Shown here: positions 37,401-43,874 of the stretch, piece by piece
Layout of the letters: every line of letters begins with the position of its first letter
Position numbering within the stretch: position 1 is the stretch's first letter
DNA from: Saccharina japonica
Taxonomy: Eukaryota; Sar; Phaeophyceae; Laminariales; Laminariaceae
Direction of reading: 5' to 3'
Length of the DNA stretch: 64,000 bases
NCBI GenBank assembly: GCA_008828725.1
Contig: MEHQ01002721.1
Location: forward strand, 1 to 64,000
Made by a program: the position numbers and the translations under genes
Notes under the pieces: generated by a model
What the model was told of the DNA's origin: nothing
The model's input: the letters and a program-made list of their open reading frames with translations, nothing else
Database searches by the model: none

Positions 37401-38184
37401 AAAGCGGGAAAGGCCTAACCAGGGGCGAGAGCGAGACAGACGGAGGGGCCGACAGCGACGAAGAGCCGGACGTGCTTTCAGGGAGTGATACCGTCGCCGG
37501 GAAGCTCCAGGTGACTCCTACGTATGCTTCAGGATTTGTCCCCGATTCCGACCCGGTTGGTGTGGTACCGTCGTAGAAGATTCCGGGGGGGGACAGGGCT
37601 TTAGCTTCGCGTCGCGTGGTGTTTGCTTTGTGGAGTCGAGCAGTACGATAGTCTAGATGTATGTTTTGGTTCGGTGGTTTGGAAGGCATACACTACAGGT
37701 TTTCCTCTGACGTGGCATTGTTGAAGAGAGAAAAGGTGTAGCTGGGGGCTCATCCCACGGTATACCCTAAAGGGGTTGCAGTTAGCTTTAGCCTTCTGAG
37801 GCATTATTTTGTGAACCTTTGAGCTCCTCAAGTGAGCAACTACCGGTCACTAGGATATCGCCGCGATAACAGCAGACTTTTTTTGTTCGGGCTGTATACT
37901 GTTCGTAGCGCATGGGAATGCTGGTAGGGCTGCGCGAACAAACTTCTTCGAGTTGTCACGTTTGGGGTGAGATAAGTAAGCCACCACCCCTACACACCGT
38001 GGCAACCCTCTGATGTAGTCCAAGCGGGAGAATTCACTCTTACCCCTGAAACCTGCCCTGTCGTGCCGGGCCCGTACGCTTTCATCAGGTCGTCGTTTCC
38101 GGACCGAGCGGCTTTGTATTCAACGTGGAGACTATCCTGGCCGAGATGGGCGTCCCCTCTAGCGCGATCGTGCTTCTGGACTGA
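7498..38184 (+). CDS. Giant fusion oxidoreductase: peroxidase-like / DOMON / cyt b561 / cyt b5 / FAD-NAD(P) reductase
   Basis: Predicted product: a 1737-residue membrane redox enzyme that moves electrons from cytosolic NAD(P)H across a membrane. Exons: 7498-7659, 8425-8498, 8870-9266, 11368-11487, 12505-13263, 14312-14728, 17332-17436, 18524-18727, 19153-19376, 20807-21062, 21562-21696, 22365-22616, 23504-23692, 25033-25239, 26164-26298, 27070-27252, 27690-27746, 30378-30596, 31175-31289, 31861-31897, 32425-32521, 33570-33748, 34628-34826, 36824-36991, 37283-37510, 38089-38184. All 25 junctions keep the frame; 20 introns are phase 0. Two introns (8499-8869, 32522-33569) need GC-AG splicing. 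The start at 7498 has a strong context (GCCGCCATGG) and opens a signal peptide. The stop TGA is at 38182-38184, directly after a family-typical reductase C-terminus (AIVLLD). Exons 15, 23 and 24 encode linkers and rest on splice motifs and phase only. The substrate and final acceptor are unknown. Domain families are clear; exact splice borders are less certain. Confidence 0.87.
7660..8424 (+). other. Intron 1 with dispersed-repeat copy
   Basis: Donor GTACCA, acceptor CACTTGTAG. The intron contains one copy of the ~85-bp dispersed family A at about 7990-8075. No other gene is seen inside. Confidence 0.7.
7990..8075 (+). repeat. Dispersed repeat family A, copy 1
   Basis: The core CATGCATGGGCCTAGTCGTA continues TGACCATAGAC..CTCGCATCC and ends in CCGGGACGGGACATG. 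Other copies: 11235-11303, 21405-21465, 22845-22918, 32028-32108 and 53338-53406. Confidence 0.7.
8499..8869 (+). other. Intron 2, probable GC-AG intron
   Basis: The donor reads GCGAG then GCAAGTTC, and the acceptor is TTTTGCAG before GGAAATT. Joining these gives the family-typical RPTAR-EIMSDVF. No GT donor nearby restores that frame and that sequence. AG/GCAAGT is the standard strong context of GC donors. Read-through into the intron gives an open frame with no homology to peroxidases, which could mislead automatic gene finders. Confidence 0.7.
10333..10449 (+). CDS. Small alanine-rich basic ORF inside intron 3
   Basis: A 38-codon frame opens with MKRAGRKAKEQ and continues as an amphipathic, alanine-rich helix with EARIASIAAIDDMLKSFK before TAG. 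Its base composition is more GC-rich than the surrounding intron, which is coding-like. I do not recognise it. It could be a true small gene nested in the intron, the start of a decayed mobile-element protein, or chance. CA-rich repeats lie just upstream (10240-10325). Confidence 0.2.
   Translation: MKRAGRKAKEQAALAAAREARIASIAAIDDMLKSFKTE
11235..11303 (-). repeat. Dispersed repeat family A, copy 2
   Basis: Reverse orientation: GTAATACGACTACGGTCATG then CATGAAAATGAAGTACAC and a C-rich end. The far end with the CGGGACGG block is missing. Confidence 0.65.
11488..14311 (+). other. Introns 4 and 5 of the fusion gene
   Basis: Intron 4 is 11488-12504 (GTAAGT to CCTGCAG) and intron 5 is 13264-14311 (GTGAGC to TAACCAG), flanking the large exon 12505-13263. 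Intron 5 carries two hairpin-type repeats (about 13480-13560 and 13850-13980) and a C tract near 14149-14163. No other gene is seen. Confidence 0.65.
14729..17331 (+). other. Intron 6 with CAG-rich stretch and degenerate duplication
   Basis: Donor GTGAGG, acceptor CGCCACAG. About 15676-15880 is rich in CAG and CAC triplets. Segments near 15085-15260 and 15320-15480 share words such as CCGGTGCCCTGT and CTACGTGA in the same order, which looks like an old duplication. I see no independent gene. Confidence 0.55.
17332..19376 (+). other. Exons 7-9: DOMON domain (about residues 640-790)
   Basis: The first strand region ILGDDTLSISLKAKG, then GMLGIGWGGFKMYDAQ, DFVICEVTSATEGEC, DDWTTITFLRDL and VDTLVIYSYRPGTG followed by QHPNGNRG match the DOMON pattern seen in CYBDOM and ferric-chelate-reductase-like proteins. 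Met674 and His769 sit where DOMON haem b ligands (Met and His) occur in the family, so haem binding is plausible. The domain leads directly into the first b561 membrane helix, the usual DOMON-b561 pairing. Exon 8 begins at a weak-looking acceptor (GGAAAG before GACTTC), but phase and homology support it. The domain is expected on the extracytoplasmic face. Confidence 0.8.
18836..18930. repeat. TTG/TGC-rich microsatellite in intron 8
   Basis: An imperfect run of TTG with TGC, TGA and TAG interruptions, starting about 110 bases after the end of exon 8. Confidence 0.85.
19297..22616 (+). other. Exons 9-12: cytochrome b561 core plus extra membrane helix (about residues 797-1035)
   Basis: Exon 9 ends in SLHGALMLIAWMLLAPLGIYY, the classic His-bearing first core helix of DOMON-linked b561 proteins. 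Exon 10 carries WYEMHEEIMIVTAEAVLPLA and SHAHWGYYMTAAVAAQIFTG. Exon 11 carries HFHIWAGRFAYLAGVVQC. Candidate haem ligands are His801, His839, His871 and His912, the expected four for two haems; nearby His869, His905 and His910 make the exact set uncertain. Exon 12 adds a further hydrophobic stretch (VFPTWLALIVVFFTVFE, about 962-978), then a basic segment leading to the cytosolic side. The role is transmembrane electron transfer. Confidence 0.83.
21405..21465 (-). repeat. Dispersed repeat family A, copy 3
   Basis: Reverse orientation: GAGGGTCTATGGTTATACGA, then CTACGGCCATGCATGAAAAT and AGTACACCCCCC. It lies in intron 10, with a C tract and GCC run beside it. Confidence 0.65.
22640..22790 (+). 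repeat. Dispersed repeat family B, two tandem copies
   Basis: Each copy carries a TTTG or TTGCTTG start, CATTTGACCATTGACCACGC or a variant, then ATCC.TTTC.AGACGG and a G-rich end. Other copies are at 23726-23800 and, inverted, 34483-34560. Confidence 0.65.
22845..22918 (+). repeat. Dispersed repeat family A, copy 4
   Basis: ACTCATGTCGTGCACGGCCG continues TAGTCGTATGACCATAGACC and CTACAGTGCCGGGACGAGG. It sits directly after two family B copies and a shorter related piece at 22790-22835, making a nested repeat cluster in intron 12. Confidence 0.7.
23726..23800 (+). repeat. Dispersed repeat family B, copy 3
   Basis: TTGTTGCTTGCCTTGGTCAT continues TTGACGATTGACC..TCATCTCTTTCG and a G-rich end, in intron 13. 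Confidence 0.6.
24421..24745. repeat. 10-bp minisatellite, unit AATAGTCACT
   Basis: About 25 degenerate units run to 24672. After a 38-base spacer, three further units with the variant AATAGTCAGT follow at 24711-24745. Both blocks are followed by TTTTTGCCAAA-type words. The array is entirely within intron 13. Confidence 0.9.
25240..27689 (+). other. Introns 14-16 of the fusion gene
   Basis: Introns: 25240-26163, 26299-27069 and 27253-27689. Intron 14 holds the 98-bp tandem duplication at 25556-25740. I see no independent gene in these introns. Confidence 0.6.
25556..25740 (+). repeat. 98-bp tandem duplication with coding-like frame
   Basis: Two copies start at about 25556 and 25654. Both can be read as PD(I/V)TKG(F/V)EEYACDQ followed by RRIGGTTP. 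Because 98 is not a multiple of three, the shared frame does not run through both copies. This looks like a duplicated relic of a coding sequence, possibly from a mobile element, stranded in intron 14. I do not recognise the family. Confidence 0.55.
27747..30377 (+). other. Intron 17, longest intron, with nested ORF
   Basis: Donor GTAAGA, acceptor CGTGACAG. It contains the 101-codon alanine-rich ORF at 28699-29004 and a further coding-like but unrecognised open stretch near 30005-30240. TA-rich microsatellites lie near 27840-27862 and 29880-29900. Confidence 0.6.
28699..29004 (+). CDS. Alanine-rich helical ORF nested in intron 17
   Basis: A 101-codon frame starts MSEESKSPEAEVILVAA and continues with VQAALAAAQTRAEENAHAA and AVQSQVDARRAE, a likely amphipathic or coiled-coil helix. 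It ends in a hydrophobic FLLLLVAV tail before TAA. Composition in the first two thirds is coding-like compared with the surrounding AT-rich intron. There is no recognisable family. CCCAG directly before the ATG could also be a splice acceptor, so this may be an exon of something larger or a mobile-element remnant. Confidence 0.25.
   Translation: MSEESKSPEAEVILVAAAHDVQAALAAAQTRAEENAHAAVAAVQSQVDARRAEDTNAVQAGIAYIKHTRMHNERQNTAKQYSLFVAVTNRSAGFLLLLVAV
32028..32108 (-). repeat. Dispersed repeat family A, copy 5 (fullest)
   Basis: Reverse orientation, with all blocks: CCCGGCATTGTAGGGATGCG, AGGGTCTATGATCATATGGC, TACGGCCATGCATGAATATG and AAGTACACCCCC. Confidence 0.7.
33755..33842. repeat. GA-rich microsatellite in intron 22
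   Basis: GAGA and CAGAGA units begin within 10 bases of the exon 22 donor at 33749. Confidence 0.9.
34125..34225 (+). repeat. Hairpin-ended dispersed repeat (best copy)
   Basis: GGGAACAAAGTTTTTCGAAG leads through GTCACGTGTC and CTCGTGTGAATAACTCGG to a hairpin, CGCCAC, loop CCCTACC, GTGGCG, at 34204-34222. Related copies: 11030-11115, 13480-13560, 13850-13980, 35460-35575 and 37925-38010. Confidence 0.55.
34483..34560 (-). repeat. Dispersed repeat family B, inverted copy
   Basis: Reverse orientation: CTCCGTCTCGAAAGGGATGC, GTGGTCAATGGTCAAATGGC, TAAGGCAAGCAAC and a C-rich end. Confidence 0.65.
36992..38088 (+). other. Introns 24 and 25 of the fusion gene
   Basis: Intron 24 is 36992-37282 and is mostly the pentanucleotide array that ends 25 bases before exon 25. 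Intron 25 is 37511-38088 (GTGACT to TTCATCAG) and carries a hairpin-type repeat at about 37925-38010. Confidence 0.7.
37079..37257. repeat. Pentanucleotide array (CCATC)n beside a splice acceptor
   Basis: About 35 units of CCATC run along the plus strand, nearly pure at first and degenerate toward the 3' end (CACCC, CATTC and TATCA variants). On the opposite strand it reads (GGGAT)n with regularly spaced G triplets. It fills most of intron 24. Confidence 0.95.
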
Positions 38185-39350
38185 ACGAAAGGGGAAGGCC
38201 AGGGGGAGTGGGAGGGGTTCGTTTGGCCCCATTGTTTTCCAGCGGATGGAGCTCCTTTCAAACCCAAGGAGCGCCCAAAATATGTTGCGGTGCCTTTTTT
38301 TCTTTGCAGCTGTAGTACTCATTAGAAGCATAACCTGTGCCGTGCGATTCTTCGCCAAGGTGAAGTGTGTGTTTTGTTCATCGTCTTCGGGATGTTTGGG
38401 TGGTATTTGGAGCTCTGTTGTACGGTAGTATTACTCAGGAGGGAATACATAACAGGATGTCGGAGTGGGCGGGCCGGCGGGCCGAGCAAGAGACGAGTGC
38501 GCCCTGCACACGGTGGTTTAACCTGGTAGATAGGTAGGCGACGTGATTTCGCTTTTGACACTGACGCCTTACCATGAAAACGCGGGGCATGGAGGGCAGG
38601 ACAGCGTTGGATGTGCAAGGGAATTCACATAATGGTAACAGCGTCAAACCGAAACGTTTTGGTTTTGTTGCCGAATCACGAACTTGGCTGTTGACGCGCG
38701 GGGCGTCTGGCTATGCTGACCGCACACCGCGCGGCAGCGTGCACGGCGCCCAGTACATTCGCGTGGTGATAGTTGCAACCCAGGGAATGTGCCGTTTAAA
38801 CAACCTACCGCCCCTGCGGAGGTGCAGGAAGTTTCACATGGGACTCTGCGTGCTGTTCATCGCTTTATGTGTGTGTTTTTGAGAAGAAATCTAAAGCTAT
38901 AGCTTACGGCTGCTGTGGCGGTAAGGGAAGGCGAGAACGGGAAAAACAGGACTGACTGATTTCGCCTGCATCCTGTTTGGCTCAGGTTCGGTTTCATTGA
39001 TAGATACGCGCACCCCTCGACCAAGGACTATCAAACCAAACCCTAGTCTAGCTAGTCTAGCATTGTCATCCGTACGTGAACAACCATGAGATGCTCTAAG
39101 ATCGCAATCTCGGTCCTGCGTTTGGTATCACAGAGTATTGCAATTCCATGTTGGGGTCGAGCACCTAATGAAGTAGAGTTAGGATAGAAACTCAGTAGAA
39201 AAATAGAAAATAGGAAATAGAGCTGTGCATTGATGCCACTGTTTTCATATTTGTAATGACCAAGACTGGCATGTGAGAGACGTAACGGAACTCGTCGTCG
39301 CGACCAGCGTACAAATGTTATGACTTATGTGTTTGCGTTTCAATAAAAAG
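38185..39350 (+). other. Likely 3' untranslated region of the fusion gene
   Basis: No gene is seen after the TGA at 38182-38184. An AATAAA word at 39342-39347 is a possible polyadenylation signal and would give a 3' untranslated region of about 1.15 kb, long but in line with what is reported for brown algae. This is an inference without transcript data. Confidence 0.35.
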
Positions 39351-39659
39351 TGACGCGGTGCTTACTGGAAATGCCGCTGGGCTCGGTGCTACTGGCGGCG
39401 CGCGCGAGCCGGGCGAACAAACACTATCCAAAACATCGAGCCCGCGGCTCCGCTGGAGGCCAATGTTTACATAAAAAGGGGGAGAGTTGCCCCTGGTTTA
39501 ACACAGGCGGCCCGACGCAAGGATAGAGAAAACTGTGTCAGCCCGTGTTCTTCGTGGGTGCGTGTACTTTGTTTAACACGAGTGGTAGCCGGTGGAAAAT
39601 CATGTGAATCCCACGATATTAGTTAAAGCCTCGGTGCAGCAAAAAAGGAGCATTTTACC

Positions 39660-39862
39660 GTGGCAGCTCTACTCCCCGCCTTGGCTATCGACAGAAGCAT
39701 GGCTTTATCGCCATACGATACACCGGATGAAATAAGTTCCGTGCGTAAGAGCTCGTTGGAATTTCCACCCGCGGTGTACCTTCTACTTGGAAATCATGAG
39801 CACATGGCCTGTCGAGCAACGCAAAACGAGCTCAGCCTGTGTGGCGGGTTTGCAGAAGACAG
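39660..39862 (+). CDS. Possible exon with phosphoesterase-like GNHE motif
   Basis: The frame contains EFPPAVYLLLGNHEHMACRA and ends CGGFAED before a strong donor (GACAG then GTAAAA at 39863). A hydrophobic strand followed by LLGNHE is the hallmark metal-binding block of calcineurin-like and PPP-family phosphoesterases. The other family blocks (GDxHG and GDxxDRG) are not visible nearby, so this may be an isolated exon, a broken copy or chance. The upstream border is uncertain: CGTGGCAG before 39666 is a possible acceptor. Confidence 0.28.
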
Positions 39863-40568
39863 GTAAAACACGTAAGCCTCTCGAGGGGTTGGGGTTGTTT
39901 TGACGCGATATGCTAGTTCGTTGTGGAATACCTGAAACAACACTGATAACCCAGATTTTGTACAGTAAAACAGAGTTTATAATTCCACCCACAACACATG
40001 TCAGACCGCACGCTCCCTAGGTAGTGGGTATATGTAAATATGTCCAATCCACCACCGGCTTACACCCGTAATACGTGGGACGATGAAACCAATACGCTGA
40101 GGGGGAGGTCGGGAGGGGGGAAACCACGGGGACACTCCGTCAATACATACAGCGGAACGAGGCATGCCCGACGACACTACTAAAAGTGGGCGGCCATTCG
40201 GATCCATCCCTTTCCTGATGGGAGAACATTTCGGCCGCTGACCATCCTAAACCCTTCCTCTTCTACCGTATTCCCACCGATGCATCTCCCCTATCTAATC
40301 GCCAAAACCAATCGTGGGCTACACCTACGGTCGCAAACCGACGATACACGCTCTGCGCCCACTTCGAGTGTTGACGAAAGACCGATTGCCTGATTTTTGC
40401 CAACATCACACCAAGAACGTCCACGGCCGGGTTTGTTTTGTCTCCGTGTTTCATATTTCCGGGGGGGGGGGAGATAGCAATCAGGGCCCACGATCGACCG
40501 TAAACCCACAGAGGTCCCTATGTGAACCATGCCTGGTTCTGAATACTAATGTTTTGCCTTGAAATGTG

Positions 40569-41557
40569 TTACCTCACGGCATGCCCAACGTGAGAGTGTC
40601 GCCTTCGGTTTGGCAGCAGTGGGCTGATGATGGGGCGGGCGGCGCCACCCATCCTCGTGATGCGCTCGTACAACACACGGCCGGAGGCTCCACCAATGCT
40701 TAAATTTTCGCTACCGTCGCCCCCCACGCAGTCACCGTCGCCTGCACCGGCGACCCCTTCCCCCCCTACCCCTCCTCCCTCTTCTCCTTTTGTACATCTT
40801 CCTCCAGCAATAATGTCGATACTCAACACTTGCCCCCCGCATCGGCTATCGCTTCTGCCGCTGCCAGCAGTCACGCCGTCATCCCTGGCTACGTTGCCAG
40901 CAGAATCGAAGGGTTTCCGTTCATCCCCGCTAGCACAAAAAAACGAACGCTTCTCCCCAGTTTCCGGTAGCCCGACGATTTCCGAATGACGCGAAGGCCC
41001 TGCGGCGCCGTTTTCGCGTCCTTCTGCTCGTCGGTCGCCCTCTACTGGTTCAGCAGCCTCCGGGGTTGTCTCCGGCTTGGCGTCCAGCACCAGCGGGGCC
41101 ACCGCCGCCCGTAGCCTCAGCGAGGCCCTTTTGGCGGGCGTTCTTGGTGACACCGGTAAACGTTCCGGTACTAACGTTGACGATACACGTGGCTTAGAAC
41201 GGGTGCCAATAGACGGGTTGTCGGGGGAACGAGGGTTTCCACCGGCGGCGGTTGCAAACCTTACCGGGAACGTTATGCGTGGAGGCAAAGGCGTGATCGA
41301 GGGGCTTTTGATGGGTCCGAGCTGAGCTTTTGCTGCTGCTGCTGCTGCTGCTTCTGCTTTTTCTGTTGATGATGTCGGCGAGAGCAGGTCACCATGCGCC
41401 GCCGCTGTCGAACCCAACGACAACGGTGACGGCGTGGAAGACGGTGCTAGCGCTTCCACGGTAGCCGCCAAACTACTCCCAGACAGGTCCGCACATTGTC
41501 GACCGTTCGTTCCGTTGGCGTACGATGCTCCTGGCCGCGTGTTACCGGCATCGTCAC
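40569..41557 (-). CDS. Low-complexity, probably disordered protein segment (unidentified gene)
   Basis: A minus-strand frame of about 328 codons follows a good acceptor (polypyrimidine tract, then TTGCCCCAG at 41558) and ends at TAA (40569-40571). The protein is rich in Ala, Ser, Pro and Gly, with a poly-Ala run from a GCT microsatellite (41334-41357), and ends basic (PNRRRHSHVGHAVR). The end also reads as a donor (GTGAG then GTAACA), so the exon could continue by splicing. Both strands are open through this region because of GC bias; the minus frame is longer and preceded by splice signals. No family is recognised. Confidence 0.4.
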
Positions 41558-41611
41558 CTGGGGCAAGATTTACAAGAGAGAGGGAGTGCAGAGAGAGAGA
41601 GCGTTAATACC

Positions 41612-41782
41612 GGCGGCACTGACCCTTTCGCCAACGTTGTGGCCTCGATCGATGATGTGATTGACGGTGCTCGTTCCTTGGCCTTGTCCGCCTCGATAGA
41701 TACAAAACGACTGGTCAATTGCCTACATCTTATCGCTACCAGCACTGCATTGATCCAGGAGGCAGCTGCAGAGCGGGGGGGC
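41612..41782 (-). CDS. Weak candidate exon, minus strand
   Basis: Bounded by an acceptor-like CTACTGTAG and a donor-like GTATTA, the frame reads ASWINAVLVAIRCRQL, then FVSIEADKAKERAPSITSS. Composition is coding-like, but its phase does not join cleanly to the downstream segment at 41557, so the model is incomplete. Confidence 0.25.
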
Positions 41783-41840
41783 ACCTACAGTAGTCACTTT
41801 TGTTCAGTTCCTAACGTGAGGAGCTTGGTACCCCTCTCGC

Positions 41841-42596
41841 CTACAAGCCTGATTTTCGATCGCACAAAACATACGCGCTACCCAATGAACAACCCCAACC
41901 ACGGCACTCTAGTGGCATGGCCCCCTGCTCGGTGACACGAGAACCGACCACGGCTACCCCCCACCGCTTACCTTCGCTTCCCCCGGTTATACCGGTGATG
42001 GCAAGACGAGCGTTTTGTCGTACGGCATTGTGTTCTGGGGCACATGAAGGTAGGCATGGCTTTCCATTGAAGTACCCGACGCCGCCGCCGCGATGATCTC
42101 GTTCATCTCTATCGTTCAGGAGACCTCGACCGGGCCCGTGTCTAGGAACACTGCTGACGCGGTTATTGCTGGTATATATATGTGTGTCGTTGTTGCTGTC
42201 GGTGATGGCTGTGGTGGTGGTAGTGGTGGTGGTGGTGGTGGTGGTGGTGGTGGTAGTAGTGGTAGTGATGTTGGAGGCGTCACTGTCGCAACGATGAGGC
42301 ATTCTGCAAGGGTTACTTCCGTGCCCAAGCCATCGCTTCGTAGCTTCGGAGGCGGAACCCTTACAGAAAATTCCGATGACGTCATCGGCCTCGCGAGTGC
42401 GGCTACCACGGTGGCTGCCCAGAGCGAAAAACGCCGCGTCCTCTGTGTCTCCTTGTGTTGCTAAAGGTCCGCGGGCGGAGCAGCTGTCGCGGCTCCCCAG
42501 AGCGCAAAGAAAGGCGTCCTCCGTGTCTCCCCTCATTGCGCATGCTGTGTTCAAAAACGCGCGTCGTCGAACTCTCGCCGGGAGTGCGCTCGACAC
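41841..42596 (-). other. Low-complexity region with internal duplication
   Basis: Minus-strand frames here are open but ambiguous. A short tandem duplication encodes GDTEDAFLCALGS and GDTEDAAFFALGS in one frame. A GGT/ACC microsatellite (about 42211-42256) would encode poly-Thr or poly-Pro depending on frame. No frame can be chosen with confidence. Confidence 0.3.
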
Positions 42597-42682
42597 AAGG
42601 GCGGGAGACTTCGGGCCAAGCTGAGTACTCCTGTACGTACAGTTTAGCGGAGGTGCACGGGGAAACGTTTGAGAGGAGTGAG

Positions 42683-42685
<3 letters not shown>

Positions 42686-42716
<31 letters not shown>
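42686..42716. repeat. 31-base G homopolymer
   Basis: An uninterrupted run of about 31 G follows GAGGGA and precedes CCCGCGGCG. Length is likely polymorphic and also prone to sequencing error. Confidence 0.95.
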
Positions 42717-42719
<3 letters not shown>

Positions 42720-43046
42720 GCGGCGTGTTTAGAGCGAAAGTTGGTAACGCACAAGCTTAAGATCTAGACGATGTCCAGTTCGGTATGCTCTTGCTGTAGG
42801 ATAGTGAATCCCGTTGGACAAGGGACGGTCATAGAAAACGCGAAAAGTCGTAGGGGTACGGTTGTGGGGGTGGAGTTATGACAAGACGCAGGGCCCCGCG
42901 TAGGGCTACGTACACCGCGCTGGTACTTAACGCGGTTGGTCCGCTACAGTACCCCCTCCTGGAACCGATCGCTATATCTTGTCTACTCTTTGGCGTATGA
43001 ACATTAGTACACCCACAAAACTTATCGCGCGTTTTATTTCACCTAC

Positions 43047-43250
43047 GGTAGGTGTCAGCGTGAAAAGGGCGGGTGCAAGTTCCACAAACCTTAGCAGCGA
43101 AGGGACGTTTTCCTCTCGTTTGAAGCGAAGGCGAGCATCGATGCCCAGAGCCCGGTAGCTCTTGCTGCTCTCCTCCAGATCACGAATGACCGGCTCGAGC
43201 ACCTTCTCAAGCCAGTGCGTTCTCGCGCAAGAAGCATACTTGGTGAGGGC
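43047..43250 (-). CDS. Exon of an unidentified minus-strand gene (helical segment)
   Basis: After an acceptor (GCTGCTGTAG), the frame reads ALTKYASCARTHWLEKVLEP, then VIRDLEESSKSYRALGIDAR and LRFKREENVPSLL. It ends at one of two donors: GTTTGT after 43090 or GTAGGT after 43047. The segment is strongly helical, with charged repeats and no low complexity. Entered in phase 0, it joins in frame with the exon at 43716-43874. No family is recognised. Confidence 0.5.
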
Positions 43251-43490
43251 CTACAGCAGCAACGATCCGGGCGAGACAGCACGGAATTGCGCGAGTTCAG
43301 GGGAAACAGTTAGCGGATGCAGGGGGCCGGTTTATCGAGAGCTCAGTTTTTCTACGATTTGTGCGGTGGGTCTCGCGGGTGTCACGAGATATGAAAAGCA
43401 GCAAGCGTGATAGTATGCAGAAACGTTTTTTTTTTTTTTATGGTGTGTGTTCTTTATTTTCCTGCCCTCGGCTATGACCGTATCGTGTTA

Positions 43491-43597
43491 TTACGGGGGA
43501 CCATAGTAAACACTAGTAAATAGGACCAAATGTTGTCAGGTGTACATATAGGGTTTTGTTTGTACCGTAAGTCCTGCTCACTATGGTCCCCCACAAT
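43491..43597. mobile_element. MITE-like inverted-repeat element, copy 1
   Basis: About 107 bp, with ends TTACGGGGGACCATAGTAAA and, inverted, the matching CACTATGGTCCCCCACAA. It is the same family as 52212-52316 and 56222-56326. It has no coding capacity and would be mobilised in trans, if at all. Confidence 0.7.
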
Positions 43598-43715
43598 AGA
43601 TTGCAGCAATAGTGCTCGTCACCGACGACCCAAGGGCAAGAGGGCATACGAAGCGTGAGTACACTCTTCACTTGCTTACCCCGGCCCAGATAAACAGGCA
43701 TCGTCACTGGCTTAC

Positions 43716-43874
43716 CGTCGAGGCCCCTCCAAGCTTCGCGACGATGTGGTGCACGGCTTGTGCCTCCCGGTCCGCGAAGCAGAGGTTTCCGATGCCCCAC
43801 TCTTCCTCGTTAAGGGAAGGGTTGGTTTCATCGCTGGCAGTGGTGTCGGAGTAGGTCCTACTGTCGTCGGAGTC
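43716..43874 (-). CDS. Exon of an unidentified minus-strand gene (acidic then globular)
   Basis: The exon is exactly 53 codons in phase 0, between acceptor AACGGCAG and donor GTAAGC. It starts DSDDSRTYSDTTASDE and continues EEEWGIGNLCFADREAQAVH and HIVAKLGGAST. Splice sites and composition make this one of the most convincing exons outside the fusion gene. Its neighbours are probably 43047-43250 downstream and perhaps 50261-51403 upstream, whose acidic end would join in phase 0 across a 6.4-kb intron. Confidence 0.55.

Larger units (their letters stand above)
26164..38184 (+). other. Exons 15-26: linker and FAD/NAD(P)-binding reductase module (about residues 1168-1737)
   Basis: Exon 15 is a linker. 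Exon 16 starts the FAD lobe (SFHVCPLLFREKM, RPVYRYIFSCPGQAQAL). Exon 18 has QRSYNAF, matching the RxY(T/S) flavin-binding motif but with Asn1300 in the last position, then ALCIEIRIKLH. Exon 19 has the nucleotide-binding GTGVNP (Gly1398, Gly1400, Pro1403). Exon 20 continues MVQQIRDYLALP, and exon 21 has SRLALVWQSTSEAELYGTDE. Exon 26 has VVVSGPSGFVFNVE and ends AIVLLD, a typical C-terminus of this family. Exons 22-25 put a long hydrophilic stretch (about 1480-1690) inside the nucleotide-binding lobe, longer than in cytochrome b5 reductase or nitrate reductase. Confidence 0.84.

Noticed and set aside
37081..37689. Long minus-strand and plus-strand open frames of repeated GWDGM or IPSHP units
   Set aside because: These are translations of the (CCATC)n array, a 15-base period that happens to lack stops.
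40627..40989. Plus-strand Pro/Ser-rich open frame opposite the 40569-41557 segment
   Set aside because: It is shorter, lacks splice context and is probably the complement of the GC-rich minus-strand coding segment.
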